This document shows, piece by piece, positions 9,503-18,269 of a DNA stretch of 64,000 nt; within the stretch, counting starts at the first letter, position 1; the number at the start of each line of letters is the position of its first letter. Made by a program: the position numbers and the translations under genes. The stretch is from Nocardia sp. MH4. Lineage in GTDB: Bacteria; Actinomycetota; Actinomycetes; Mycobacteriales; Mycobacteriaceae. The notes under the pieces are model-generated. The model worked only from the letters and a program-made list of their open reading frames with translations, was not told the origin of the DNA and searched no databases. The DNA is taken from the NCBI RefSeq assembly GCF_019266065.1, contig NZ_LPNR01000128.1, forward strand, positions 152,410-216,409, given 5' to 3'.

Positions 9503-10570
9503 TCAGCGATCCACAGCCGTCAGCGAACTGGAAGCAGCCTCCAGGGACGCGACCAGGTCCAACTCCAGCTCTGGCAGTTGGCTAGCGGCCGAGGCCACCC
9601 CGGCCAGGCGAACTCGTATATCAACGTCGCGGCGGATACCGGCACGCGCAGTGGCGGTCCACGCCTGCGCACAACGGCTGGCCGCTACGGCGAGTTGAGC
9701 GGTGGCGGAGTCCCCGGTCAGACGAGCGACATCTGCGCAGCCATCGGCTAGCAATCGGCGGAACAGCCCGCCGCCAGTACCTGCCTTCTCAATGAAAGCG
9801 CTCAGGCTGAACAGGAGAGTCTCGAGGTCGTCCACCGGAAGATCGGCCCAGGTCTGAATGTCGGCCGCCAGCTGCACCGCCGCGGCCAAGCCCTCCGCAC
9901 CGGATGCCGCTGTCCTGAGATCGACGATCCCGGGTTGCGATGGGCGGCGCATTCCGGCTGCGGACTGTCGAAATGCCTCCGCCGCTACTTCCGCCACGTC
10001 CGGCAGCGCACTCGGCCAGCTGATGCGGTATGTACAGTGGCGCGTCGGTTGCGGGAAAGACTTCGAGGACCGCGCCCGAGCCAGTGCATCGAGCGGGACT
10101 TTCTGCACCTCGGCGCGGTCATTGTCTACGACAAAGGCGATCCCCTCGGCCTCGTCGTGACCGATCACGACGATGTCGTGGCGACTCATCTGGAACTGGA
10201 CGCGGAGGTACGGCAACTCACCGATATCTCCCCATACCAGGCTGGGTCTGCCTGCTTCGAGCTCGTCGAGAACCCATGACCACCCCTCTCGGGGATCATC
10301 GGTCGTGAGAACCTGGACTTGCGCGCCGAGTCGGCGGGGCAGATCAATTTCGAAGTCGGCGCCTCGTCCTACCAGGTACAGCGGTGGAACGAGGTCGCTT
10401 GACCGGAGGTACGATAACCCCAGTGCGCCGCCGAGAGCGAACACCAGACCTTCGTCGGGCGGCCCATCCCACCCCAGTCCATGCCAATGCAGAAGATCCC
10501 GCATAGCGCCAGAACCGCAGTGTCCCCCCATCTTGTGCGGGTAGTCATCGACCAGGGTCCTGCGGGGCAT
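9503..10570 (-). CDS. BtrH N-terminal domain / DUF4872 protein
   Basis: A 355-residue protein with the butirosin-biosynthesis BtrH-like N-terminal domain (about residues 14-145, including 'GGHCGSGAMRDLLHWHG' with a candidate nucleophilic Cys and 'RHDIVVIGHDE') and a helical DUF4872-like C-terminal half. BtrH is a cysteine-dependent acyltransferase that moves an acyl group from a carrier protein to an aminoglycoside. GGAAGGA precedes the ATG. It lies 49 bp after the SDR gene in the same direction. Its presence in an alkane-type oxidation operon is unexpected; acyl transfer from the oxidised chain is a possible role but only an inference. Confidence 0.78.
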   Translation of the reverse strand: MPRRTLVDDYPHKMGGHCGSGAMRDLLHWHGLGWDGPPDEGLVFALGGALGLSYLRSSDLVPPLYLVGRGADFEIDLPRRLGAQVQVLTTDDPREGWSWVLDELEAGRPSLVWGDIGELPYLRVQFQMSRHDIVVIGHDEAEGIAFVVDNDRAEVQKVPLDALARARSSKSFPQPTRHCTYRISWPSALPDVAEVAAEAFRQSAAGMRRPSQPGIVDLRTAASGAEGLAAAVQLAADIQTWADLPVDDLETLLFSLSAFIEKAGTGGGLFRRLLADGCADVARLTGDSATAQLAVAASRCAQAWTATARAGIRRDVDIRVRLAGVASAASQLPELELDLVASLEAASSSLTAVDR

Positions 10571-10619
10571 GTGAATCCTTCCGGGTGAATGAGGGGGCCA
10601 ACGGGGATCGAAGACCGGG

Positions 10620-11456
10620 TCAGTGGGTCCGGATTCTGTCCAGGTAGGCCTGGCGGGCCGCTGTGTCGACGCCGTCGAGAAATACCGAGTCCGTGCCCAG
10701 CGCGGATCCGAGCCTGGCGGTCAGCCAGCCAGGGACGAACTTCATCGCCGCGACCAATACGCCGGCCAGGCGAGTGACGCGTACGAATGGACGCGGGCGC
10801 TCGATAAGATCGGCTGTCGCACGCGCGATCTCCTCGGGCTCGGCATTGCGCAGTCCCTTGGCACCAGCGGTTCCCGCGACGAGCTCGGTGTTGGTGAATG
10901 TGGGCCTAACGGTGGACAGCTCGACGCCTGACGTGCGGTACTCGTGCCGTGCCGCCTCGGTGAATCCGATGACCGCGAATTTGGTACCGCAATACGTCGC
11001 CAGTCCAGGCACAGCGAGCTCGCCGGCCAGCGACGCGGTGTTGATGATGTGCCCAGCGCGCCGCGGCAGCATTCGCTGAAGGGCTAGTTTGGTCCCAAAG
11101 ACGACTCCCAGGACGTTGATCTCGACCTGCCTCCGGGTCACCGTGTCGTCTTCCTCGTGTACGTGACCAGTGGGCATGATGCCCGCATTGTTGATCAGCA
11201 CGTCGAGGGGGCCGAGCTCTTCCTCGACCAGCTCGAGAAATTGCCGAAACGAAGTGGGGTCGGTTACGTCGAGGTGGGTAACGATCTTCACGCCGAGTTC
11301 GGTGGCGGCCTCCTGAGCGCGCTTCTCATCGACATCGCCGATGGCGACGCGGTGGCCTCGTCGAATCAGCTCCTTCGCGGTCTGGTAGCCGATGCCGCGG
11401 GCCCCGCCGGTGATAGCTACGGTCTTTGCGGCGGTGCGGGCACGGTGTGTCGTCAC
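10620..11456 (-). CDS. Short-chain dehydrogenase/reductase
   Basis: A 278-residue classical SDR. The NAD(P) motif 'TGGARGIG' is at the N terminus, 'NNAG' in the middle, and the catalytic Ser ('NTASLAG') and Tyr-x-x-x-Lys ('TYCGTK') follow. The GTG start at 11456 is chosen because it overlaps the aldehyde dehydrogenase stop (GTGA) and has AAGGAG inside the end of that gene. The longer 352-residue reading is not supported. In context it could oxidise the primary alcohol made by the CYP153 enzyme to an aldehyde. Confidence 0.9.
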   Translation of the reverse strand: MTTHRARTAAKTVAITGGARGIGYQTAKELIRRGHRVAIGDVDEKRAQEAATELGVKIVTHLDVTDPTSFRQFLELVEEELGPLDVLINNAGIMPTGHVHEEDDTVTRRQVEINVLGVVFGTKLALQRMLPRRAGHIINTASLAGELAVPGLATYCGTKFAVIGFTEAARHEYRTSGVELSTVRPTFTNTELVAGTAGAKGLRNAEPEEIARATADLIERPRPFVRVTRLAGVLVAAMKFVPGWLTARLGSALGTDSVFLDGVDTAARQAYLDRIRTH

Positions 11457-12979
11457 TTGCTGTTCTCCTTGTTGAGGCCGAGGCGCTGCCATAGGCCGCG
11501 ACCGGCCGCCGCGCGCAACACTCTTCCGGCCATGGCCGCGCGCCGCGGGGTGTACGGGTACCAGGTGAGTTCTCGCGACAGGACAGGGATCCGTGGCTCT
11601 GTCACTGCCTGTACCCGGCAGTACTTGCGTAGCCCGTGAGCTCCGCCGAGCCGAGCACCGATGCCCGAGGCCTTCCATCCACTGTGCGGCAGTGTGGTGG
11701 CGAACAGGTTGCTGAAGACATCATTTATGTTGACAGCTCCCGCGTTTAGCTGTAATGCGATGCGCTGAGCACGAGCATGGTCTCGGGTCCACACCGTCGC
11801 AGACAAGCCGTACGCCGAGTCGTTGGCCAGGCGGATGGCCTCGTTCTCATCCGCGACCTGCATCACCGGAATCGTGGGACCGAAGGTCTCCTCGGTCATG
11901 CAGGCCATCGTGTGGTCGACACCGACCAGGACCGTCGGAGCGTAGTAGTTTCCGACCGCACTCCGAGTTCCGCCAGCCAGAACCCGCGCACCTGCCACCA
12001 CTGCCTCGCTGACGTGGCGATCGGCAATGTCGACCTGCCTCGCGGTGACCATTGCGCCCACGTCGCGACCGGCCGCACCATGGGCGAGGGACCGCACACG
12101 TTGGGTCAGCCGCGCCACGAACTCGTCGTAAACCTCAGATACCACATACACCCGCTCGACAGAGATGCATACCTGTCCCGCGTTGAACAGAGCGCCCCAC
12201 GCGATTCCCTCCACCGCACGAGCAAGGTCGGCGTCCTCCAGCACGATCGCCGGATCTTTGCCGCCAAGCTCCAGACTCATCGGCTTCAAATGCTCGGCAC
12301 AGCGGATCGCGACCGCACGCCCGGTGGCGGTCGAGCCGGTGAACTGTACAAAGTCAGCGGCATCGACCACGGCTGCGCCCGAATCGCCATCACCTACAAC
12401 GTGCGCCAGAACCGCGGGGGCGCCGATCTCGTGCCAGCCCTCGATGATCCGCGCGCACGTCAGCGGCGTCTCCTCCGAGGACTTCGCCAGGACCGCGCAG
12501 CCTGCTGCCAGCGCGGGCGCTGCGTCCATGAGGAAGAGGGTGATCGGGAAGTTCCACGGCATGATCATGCCGACGACCGGGAAGGGGTGATAGGTCGTAG
12601 TGAGTCGTTTCGACAAGGTCAGCAGGCTCGAGGACCTGACCTGCTCGCCGGCGAGAAACTTCGCGGCATGGTCGGCGTAGTAGCTGATGAACTCGCACGA
12701 TGCTGTCGTCTCCACCAGGGCGTCGGGACGCACCTTGCCTGTCTCGGCTTGCAACAAGTTGGTGAGCTCGTCGGTGTGATCAAGGATCCAGTCCCGCCAG
12801 CGATGCAGCCATTTGGCGCGTTGGCGTGGGCCGGCTTCGGCCCACCCGACCTGAGCGTCTCGAAGATCAGCAGCGACGAGACTTACTGTCTCGCGGTCGT
12901 CGACAGCGACGGTTGCGATGAGCCGACCGTCGGCGGGGTTGCGCACGTCCAAGACGCCCGCTGGGATCGTCGCGCTCAT
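11453..12979 (-). CDS. NAD(P)-dependent aldehyde dehydrogenase
   Basis: A 508-residue aldehyde dehydrogenase oxidising an aldehyde to its acid. Visible are 'MPWNFPIT', the nucleotide-loop 'FTGSTATGRAV', the general-base Glu in 'LELGGKDPAIV', and the catalytic Cys in 'FNAGQVCISVERVYV'. 'EETFGPTIPV' and a C-terminal extension rich in Arg follow. GGAGG precedes the ATG. It shares four-base overlaps with both neighbours (transglutaminase-like gene upstream, SDR downstream), so it is in the middle of one transcript. A long-chain aldehyde is the likely substrate from context. Confidence 0.93.
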   Translation of the reverse strand: MSATIPAGVLDVRNPADGRLIATVAVDDRETVSLVAADLRDAQVGWAEAGPRQRAKWLHRWRDWILDHTDELTNLLQAETGKVRPDALVETTASCEFISYYADHAAKFLAGEQVRSSSLLTLSKRLTTTYHPFPVVGMIMPWNFPITLFLMDAAPALAAGCAVLAKSSEETPLTCARIIEGWHEIGAPAVLAHVVGDGDSGAAVVDAADFVQFTGSTATGRAVAIRCAEHLKPMSLELGGKDPAIVLEDADLARAVEGIAWGALFNAGQVCISVERVYVVSEVYDEFVARLTQRVRSLAHGAAGRDVGAMVTARQVDIADRHVSEAVVAGARVLAGGTRSAVGNYYAPTVLVGVDHTMACMTEETFGPTIPVMQVADENEAIRLANDSAYGLSATVWTRDHARAQRIALQLNAGAVNINDVFSNLFATTLPHSGWKASGIGARLGGAHGLRKYCRVQAVTEPRIPVLSRELTWYPYTPRRAAMAGRVLRAAAGRGLWQRLGLNKENSK

Positions 12980-13701
12980 CGGACCTCCGTAGGTGAATGG
13001 GGATCGCGGGCGATCCCGTCGGGATGGGTGCGGTGGGCGGGTGTATCGGTGAAAGCGTCAGCGATCACCTGGGGCCGCTTGAAGATAAGAGGCCCATAGG
13101 TGCGGCGAAGTTCGGCCAGGATCGCGTTCAACGGCAAGTCGTCGTAGACGCCCCGCTCGCGGACGTACTCCATATGCTCGGCTCCGTCGGCAGAAAAGGC
13201 GTGCAGTAGTGCATCGCGATCGCCGTCGAAATCCACCGGCGGCACACCGAAACGCGCACACAACTCGGTGTTGAACGCGGGCGTCGCCTTCAACCACCGG
13301 CCGTCGATATTGAGGAGGCTGTAACCGTGATAGACGAACAGGTCTGTGCCACCCATGAGCGCTCGCAACGCGTCTGTCTGCAAGTGATTGCGGACGTCAG
13401 CGAAGCCAAGCACCGCAGGGATCCCCGCCGCACGGCACACCGCGGTCAAGAGCACCGCCTTCGGGACGCAATAGGCGCGCCCGGACTCGAGGACGAAGCT
13501 CGCGCGATAGTGGGCAGGGTCGTCAGACACCGTGTAGGGGTCATACCAGACCCGGTCGCGAACGGCGGCGAAGAGACGCTTCGCCTTCTCTCGGCCGGTG
13601 CTCGCGTCGCCGATCACAGTGGCGGTGAACTCCCGGACTAACTCGTGCTCGATGTCGAGGAAGTCGGTCGCTGCCAAGAATGTCATCCGGTCCGTTTTCA
13701 T
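12976..13701 (-). CDS. Transglutaminase-like cysteine protein
   Basis: A 241-residue protein of the transglutaminase-like fold. The candidate catalytic Cys is in 'GRAYCVPKAVLLTAVCRAAG', and a His is in 'VYHGYSLLNIDGRW'. The place where the third residue (usually Asp in a 'VDPT' context) is expected reads 'LKATPAFN', as in an uncharacterised bacterial subgroup. The ATG at 13701 overlaps the P450 stop by four bases and has GGAG upstream. A role in amide or ester bond chemistry on a product or carrier is conceivable. Nothing in the sequence fixes the substrate. Confidence 0.75.
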   Translation of the reverse strand: MKTDRMTFLAATDFLDIEHELVREFTATVIGDASTGREKAKRLFAAVRDRVWYDPYTVSDDPAHYRASFVLESGRAYCVPKAVLLTAVCRAAGIPAVLGFADVRNHLQTDALRALMGGTDLFVYHGYSLLNIDGRWLKATPAFNTELCARFGVPPVDFDGDRDALLHAFSADGAEHMEYVRERGVYDDLPLNAILAELRRTYGPLIFKRPQVIADAFTDTPAHRTHPDGIARDPHSPTEVR

Positions 13702-15164
13702 CTGTGCTCCAGGTCTATCGGCAATCCGTCGACGGGAATTGGGAGCGAGGTGTTGTCCCACCTGGCTTCATACTGGTCAGGGACCGTCCAAGTGTAGGTT
13801 CGCAGCATGTGATGCAGGATCGCCTTCACCTCGAGAGTGCCGAAATGCAGGCCGATGCACTTGTGCACGCCTCCTCCGAAGGGGATCCAACCGAGGCGAT
13901 GATTCCGGTCCTCATGCCGCGGCTCGGTGAAGCGGTCAGGGTCAAAAGTGTCGGGATCGGTCCAGTACGACTCATCGAAGTGGTTCACCGCCGGAGCCAC
14001 GGCTACCAGTGTGTTTTCGGGGATTTGGTGTCCGGCGATTTCGACATCCTCGATGGTCTTACGCATCATGATCGGCACGGGCGCCACCAGCCGCAGCGTC
14101 TCCTTGATCACCAGGTCGAGAGTCTTCAGCGCGTCCAGGTCGTCGATAGTTGGGCGACGTCCGCCCAGTTGGTCGGACTCGGCCCGAGCCCGTTCCTGCC
14201 AAGCTGGATGCTTGGCGAGGAAGTAGACGGCAGCGGTGCTGGTGATGGTCGAGGTGTCGTGTGCCGCCATCATCAAGAAGATCATGTGGTTGACGACGTC
14301 CTCATCGGTGAAAGCTTGACCGTCGGCCGTGCGGGCATGGCACAGCGCCGCAAAAAGGTCCTCTCCCTGGGCGCTCCGCGCCGCCGGCAGGTGGAAGGTG
14401 AAGTAGTCCTCCAGGAGCGCACGCCCACGGACTCCGGCCCGCCACCGAGTCCCCGGCAGCGGGAAACGGATGATCGAGCTGGCCGCACGCACGGCCGCCA
14501 CGAAGGCATCGTTGATGGCGTCAGTGTCCTCACTGCCACCCCGATCCGCCATGAAGACCTTCGTTGCTACGTCAAGGGTCAGGCCCTTCAGCAGTGGATA
14601 GATGCGTGTGGACTGGCCCGCTGGCCACGCGGGAATACCGGTCTCGAGCGGCGGCCCGAGCTGGTCCACATAGGCGGTCAGGCGGTCGCGGGTGAACGCC
14701 TCCTGCATGATTCGTCGATGCATCCTGTGCTCGTCGAAGCTCATCAGCATCAGACCCCGGTGAAAAAAGGCGTCGATGAGATACGCCCACCCGTCCTGTG
14801 AGAACGATTTCGCCTTGACGGTCAGCGCCTCCTGCATGGCATCTGGACCGGCCACCATCACAATCTTCGTGCCGAAGGCGCCCATCCATGAGACGGGCCC
14901 GAATCGCTGGTACCTGGCCCGGGTGAAGCTGGATCCGAAACGGATGTAGTCCAGGGTGTGACCGAGCACAGGCAGACCAGCGGTCCCTCGGATCGGCTTG
15001 AGGCCCGACCCTGCGGGGGGCATTGCCAGCTCACGGACAGGCCACTGATCACTGGCCCGCAGGAGGGCCACATCGACCCGGCTCGGCAGTGGCGCCAGGA
15101 GGACTGACGAGAGTCGCTCCCGACTCTTCGCCAGCGGCAGATGGATGGCGTACGTCACTGACAT
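13698..15164 (-). CDS. Cytochrome P450, long form
   Basis: A 488-residue P450, longer at the N terminus than usual soluble bacterial P450s. It has 'MMAAHDTST' in the I-helix, 'KETLRLVAPVP' (ExxR) and the heme loop 'FGGGVHKCIG' with the thiolate Cys. These motifs recall the CYP51/eukaryote-like branch rather than the CYP153 or CYP105 types. Because AAAGGA directly touches the ATG at 15164, the GTG two codons later (15158) may be the real start. It is in one operon with the transglutaminase-like gene (ATGA overlap) and probably draws electrons from the ferredoxin pair at the head of the cluster. Confidence 0.92.
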   Translation of the reverse strand: MSVTYAIHLPLAKSRERLSSVLLAPLPSRVDVALLRASDQWPVRELAMPPAGSGLKPIRGTAGLPVLGHTLDYIRFGSSFTRARYQRFGPVSWMGAFGTKIVMVAGPDAMQEALTVKAKSFSQDGWAYLIDAFFHRGLMLMSFDEHRMHRRIMQEAFTRDRLTAYVDQLGPPLETGIPAWPAGQSTRIYPLLKGLTLDVATKVFMADRGGSEDTDAINDAFVAAVRAASSIIRFPLPGTRWRAGVRGRALLEDYFTFHLPAARSAQGEDLFAALCHARTADGQAFTDEDVVNHMIFLMMAAHDTSTITSTAAVYFLAKHPAWQERARAESDQLGGRRPTIDDLDALKTLDLVIKETLRLVAPVPIMMRKTIEDVEIAGHQIPENTLVAVAPAVNHFDESYWTDPDTFDPDRFTEPRHEDRNHRLGWIPFGGGVHKCIGLHFGTLEVKAILHHMLRTYTWTVPDQYEARWDNTSLPIPVDGLPIDLEHR

Positions 15165-15222
15165 TCCTTTCTGAATGCTGTTCGCACGCAGTCGTCGTGC
15201 GAGTCGCCTGAGAGTCGGTCAC

Positions 15223-16425
15223 TCAGGGCGAGCCAGCGAGCACCAGTTCTGCCCGGCTTATGCGAAGCTGCTGGGTGATGGCCCGCTTGCTGAAGATGAA
15301 GTCACGGGGGCGATTGATGCAGTCGGCGGCAATCAGCTCGCCAGCACGGAGGTAGAAGCATGTGAATTCGCGGCCCCGGGTAGGATCCCCGCTGAGTACG
15401 ACTTCGTCGTAGCCGGTGTTTAGACCGGCGATCTGGAGCTTGAGATCGTATTGATCCGACCAGAACCATGGAAGCGCAGCTATGTTCTTTGACTTCCCGC
15501 AGATGGTCGCGGCAGCGACCTTGGCCTGCTCGCCCGCGCTGGGTACAGATTCCAGGCGTATGCGACGGCCGTAACGGGCCATGTCGTGACTGGCGCAGTC
15601 CCCAGCGGCCATGATGTTGCGGTCGCTGGTCCGACTCTGGCCGTCGATCACGACCCCGTTGTCGACCAGCAGACCCGCGTCGGCGGCGAGTTCGGTATTC
15701 GGCTCCACGCCGATGCCGACAATGACGAGGTCGGCAGGAATTGATTCGCCGCTGGACAGGAATACCTCTCGGATCCTGACGTCTCCGGATAGGGCCTCGA
15801 CTAGCGCGCCTGTTCGGATGTTCACGCCCTCCTGTCGGTGAATTCGGTCGAAGAACGCGGATACCTCGGGGGCTGTGACCCGTTCGAGGACGCGTTCGGT
15901 AGCCTCGAGCACAGTGACCTGCAGACCCAGCGCACGCAACGAGGCGGCCGTCTCCAGTCCGATATATCCGCCGCCGATGATCACGACCCGGCGCCCCGGG
16001 CTGCTTTCCTCTCGGATCATCTCGACGTCCGCCGCGGAGCGTAGGTAATAGACCCCGGCCAGGTCGACACCGGGCACGGGGAGTCGACGGGGGCGAGCGC
16101 CCGTGCACAGTGCGAGCTTGTCGTAGGGCACTTCGTCGCCGGTGCTCAGTGAGAGCAGGCCAGCCGAACGGTCGATCGCCTCCACCGTTGCATCCACGAG
16201 TTGGATTTCCTGCTTGTTATAGAACTCGGCGCTGCGAATCGCGAGCTCGTCGAGGGTTTGCTTCCCTGCCAGGTATGCCTTCGACAGCGGAGGGCGGTGG
16301 TATGGTAATACCGCCTCTTCTCCAATGATGGTGATCTCGTCGGTCCATCCTTCTTGGCGCAGACTGCCGGCGAGTTGGACCCCGGCGTGGCTGCCCCCGA
16401 CGATGACGGCCCGCCGCGTGGTCAT
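15223..16425 (-). CDS. FAD-dependent ferredoxin reductase
   Basis: A 400-residue flavoprotein of the putidaredoxin/rubredoxin reductase type, passing electrons from NAD(P)H to the ferredoxin of a P450 system. The FAD-binding 'VIVGGSHAGVQLA' opens the protein, the NAD-binding 'VIIGGGYIGLETA' is near residue 148, and 'AAGDCASHD' near residue 270 contacts the flavin. Its ATG overlaps the stop of the CYP153-like gene by four bases. The ferredoxin / CYP153 / reductase arrangement is that of known bacterial alkane hydroxylase operons. Confidence 0.94.
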   Translation of the reverse strand: MTTRRAVIVGGSHAGVQLAGSLRQEGWTDEITIIGEEAVLPYHRPPLSKAYLAGKQTLDELAIRSAEFYNKQEIQLVDATVEAIDRSAGLLSLSTGDEVPYDKLALCTGARPRRLPVPGVDLAGVYYLRSAADVEMIREESSPGRRVVIIGGGYIGLETAASLRALGLQVTVLEATERVLERVTAPEVSAFFDRIHRQEGVNIRTGALVEALSGDVRIREVFLSSGESIPADLVIVGIGVEPNTELAADAGLLVDNGVVIDGQSRTSDRNIMAAGDCASHDMARYGRRIRLESVPSAGEQAKVAAATICGKSKNIAALPWFWSDQYDLKLQIAGLNTGYDEVVLSGDPTRGREFTCFYLRAGELIAADCINRPRDFIFSKRAITQQLRISRAELVLAGSP

Positions 16426-17810
16426 ATGCTAGTTTTCGGGGTGAGACGGACCATCATCTTGCTGATGCCCCGCACAAAGTTGGACTGCACGTACTCGGGC
16501 TCCTCGACAACCTCGATACTTTCGAAGCGAGGAAGTAGCTCCTCCCAGAGGATCCGCAGCTGCAGCTCGGCGAGCCGGTTGCCCATACAGCGGTGAACAC
16601 CGAAGCCGAAGGCTATGTGGTTGCGGGCGTTTGACCGGTCGATGATGAAATCGTCGGGGCGTTCGAATACTCGCTCGTCGCGGTTTCCCGAGGCGTACCA
16701 CATCACTACCTTGTCGCCCTTGCGGATGAACTGCCCGTTAAGAACGGTGTCAGCTCTGGCGACACGGCGCATGTAGGCAAGCGGAGTTTGCCATCGGATG
16801 ATCTCCGAGCACATGTTGGGGATCAGGTCGGGGTTCGCTTTCAGCTTCGCGAACTGTTCAGGGAAGCGGTTGAGCGCAAGAACGCCGCCGCTCATCGAGT
16901 TCCGGGTCGTGTCGTTCCCTCCGACGATCAGCAATACGAGGTTGCCCAAGAACTCCATCGGGCGGTCGATCAGGTCCTTGGTATTTTCATTGCTTTGCAA
17001 CATCGTGATCAGATCGAATCCGGGCTGCTCCCCAGCGGCTGTCCGGGCCGCTTTGTCGTGCCAGAGAGCGCTGAGACCTCTCGCCATGTCGCGCATGCCG
17101 GGGAACACCTCGTCGTTGTCCGATGGCCCACCGTTGGCCTGCTCCAGCGAGGTTGCGAGATCCGACCAGTAGACGAGCTTGTGACGTTGCTCGTACGGGA
17201 AATCCAGCAGGGTCGCAAGCATCCGCGCGGTCAGTTCGATCGAGACGTTCTGCACCCAGTCGAACGGCTTATCTACGGGTAGATCGTCGAGCACCTCTTG
17301 GACGCGCGATCGAATCAGGCCCTCCATCTCGCGCAGGTTCTTCGGCGCGACCACGCCTTGAACAGCGGCCCGCTGTGCGTCGTGTCGTGGCGGGTCCATC
17401 GCGATGAACATCTCGATATCGAGGAAACGGGGCGGAGCCCCGATAACGATGAACGGCTCAGCGGAGAAGAGTTCGTGGTTCTTGTCGACGGCCACGATGT
17501 CAGCATGCCGCGTCACGGACCAGAACGGACCGAACGGACTGTCTGGCTGATAGTGGACCGGGGCCTCGTTTCGCAGGCGCGCGAAGTAGGACTGCCAGCG
17601 TCCCTGGCGGTACAGGAAAGGGTTGCTGAGGTCGATGTCAGCGAGCGCGACTTCTTCGACTGGCGGGATGGGCCTCTCGACGAAGAGCTTCTCCCCGTTC
17701 GTTCCGGTCATCCATCGGCGAGTCTTGTCATATAGGTGTGCACCCTGGATCTGTAGATCCATCGGGATGGTCGACTGAACCTTGGCGGTGATTGCTCCGG
17801 GAATCTTCAT
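16422..17810 (-). CDS. CYP153-type alkane hydroxylase P450
   Basis: A 462-residue P450 with the marks of the CYP153 family of terminal (omega) alkane and fatty acid hydroxylases. These are the I-helix 'GGNDTTRNSM', 'HIAFGFGVHRCMGNRLAEL' at the heme Cys, and 'RILWEELLPRF' after it. It converts medium-chain alkanes to 1-alkanols in characterised members. The ATG at 17810 (rather than 17900) sits 23 nt after the ferredoxin stop. The dedicated ferredoxin and reductase flank it and an AraC regulator faces it, as in other CYP153 loci. Family assignment is strong, exact chain length unknown. Confidence 0.93.
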   Translation of the reverse strand: MKIPGAITAKVQSTIPMDLQIQGAHLYDKTRRWMTGTNGEKLFVERPIPPVEEVALADIDLSNPFLYRQGRWQSYFARLRNEAPVHYQPDSPFGPFWSVTRHADIVAVDKNHELFSAEPFIVIGAPPRFLDIEMFIAMDPPRHDAQRAAVQGVVAPKNLREMEGLIRSRVQEVLDDLPVDKPFDWVQNVSIELTARMLATLLDFPYEQRHKLVYWSDLATSLEQANGGPSDNDEVFPGMRDMARGLSALWHDKAARTAAGEQPGFDLITMLQSNENTKDLIDRPMEFLGNLVLLIVGGNDTTRNSMSGGVLALNRFPEQFAKLKANPDLIPNMCSEIIRWQTPLAYMRRVARADTVLNGQFIRKGDKVVMWYASGNRDERVFERPDDFIIDRSNARNHIAFGFGVHRCMGNRLAELQLRILWEELLPRFESIEVVEEPEYVQSNFVRGISKMMVRLTPKTSI

Positions 17811-17833
17811 CGCGTCGTATCCGTTTCTCGCCG

Positions 17834-18154
17834 TTACATCTGGAACTCGGGTAGGTGGACGATCAAGCCGTCCCAGGCCGTCGATGCCATCATCTGGCAC
17901 GACAGCCGGGAGGTCGGCTGGCGCTCGGGGTTCATCGCGAGCATCTCCTCCTCATCGGCGCCGGAACGTCCGACCTGCTCGATCCACTGCGGATCGACAA
18001 CCACATGGCAGGTGCCGCAGGCAGCTTCGCCTCCGCAGTCCCCGTCGACGCCGGGCACAGCGTTGTTGGTCGCGACCTGCATCAGCGACTGGTCTTCCTC
18101 GATCGGCGCCTCGTGCTTCTCGCCGTCGTGGGAGACAAAAGTGACAACTGCCAT
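17834..18154 (-). CDS. [2Fe-2S] ferredoxin, adrenodoxin type
   Basis: A 106-residue ferredoxin that carries single electrons from the reductase to the P450. Cluster ligands are C40, C46 and C49 in 'GDCGGEAACGTCH' and C86 in 'RLSCQM', the C-x5-C-x2-C-x36-C spacing of the class. The ATG at 18154 has GAGGAG at the right distance; the in-frame TTG two codons upstream is less likely. It is the first gene of the minus-strand cluster, transcribed away from the AraC gene. Confidence 0.94.
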   Translation of the reverse strand: MAVVTFVSHDGEKHEAPIEEDQSLMQVATNNAVPGVDGDCGGEAACGTCHVVVDPQWIEQVGRSGADEEEMLAMNPERQPTSRLSCQMMASTAWDGLIVHLPEFQM

Positions 18155-18269
18155 AGCCAACTCCTCGATGCGTTGTCCTCAATGTGACTTGGTCCAAGTG
18201 TTGTCGAACACGGGTTCGGAGGCTATGTTCGGCAGAGTCAGAAATTTGTGAATTCGGCTCAGAGAGACC
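18155..18269. promoter_or_regulatory. Divergent promoter between ferredoxin-CYP153 operon and araC-type gene
   Basis: The 115-bp divergent region holds a plus-strand promoter candidate, TTGTCG (18201-18206), 17 nt, TATGTT (18224-18229), reading into the AraC gene. Two dyads lie beside it: ACTTGG-T-CCAAGT at 18187-18199, and CGAAC-N4-GTTCG at 18205-18218 over the -35/spacer. Either could bind the AraC regulator and control both directions. Confidence 0.5.
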
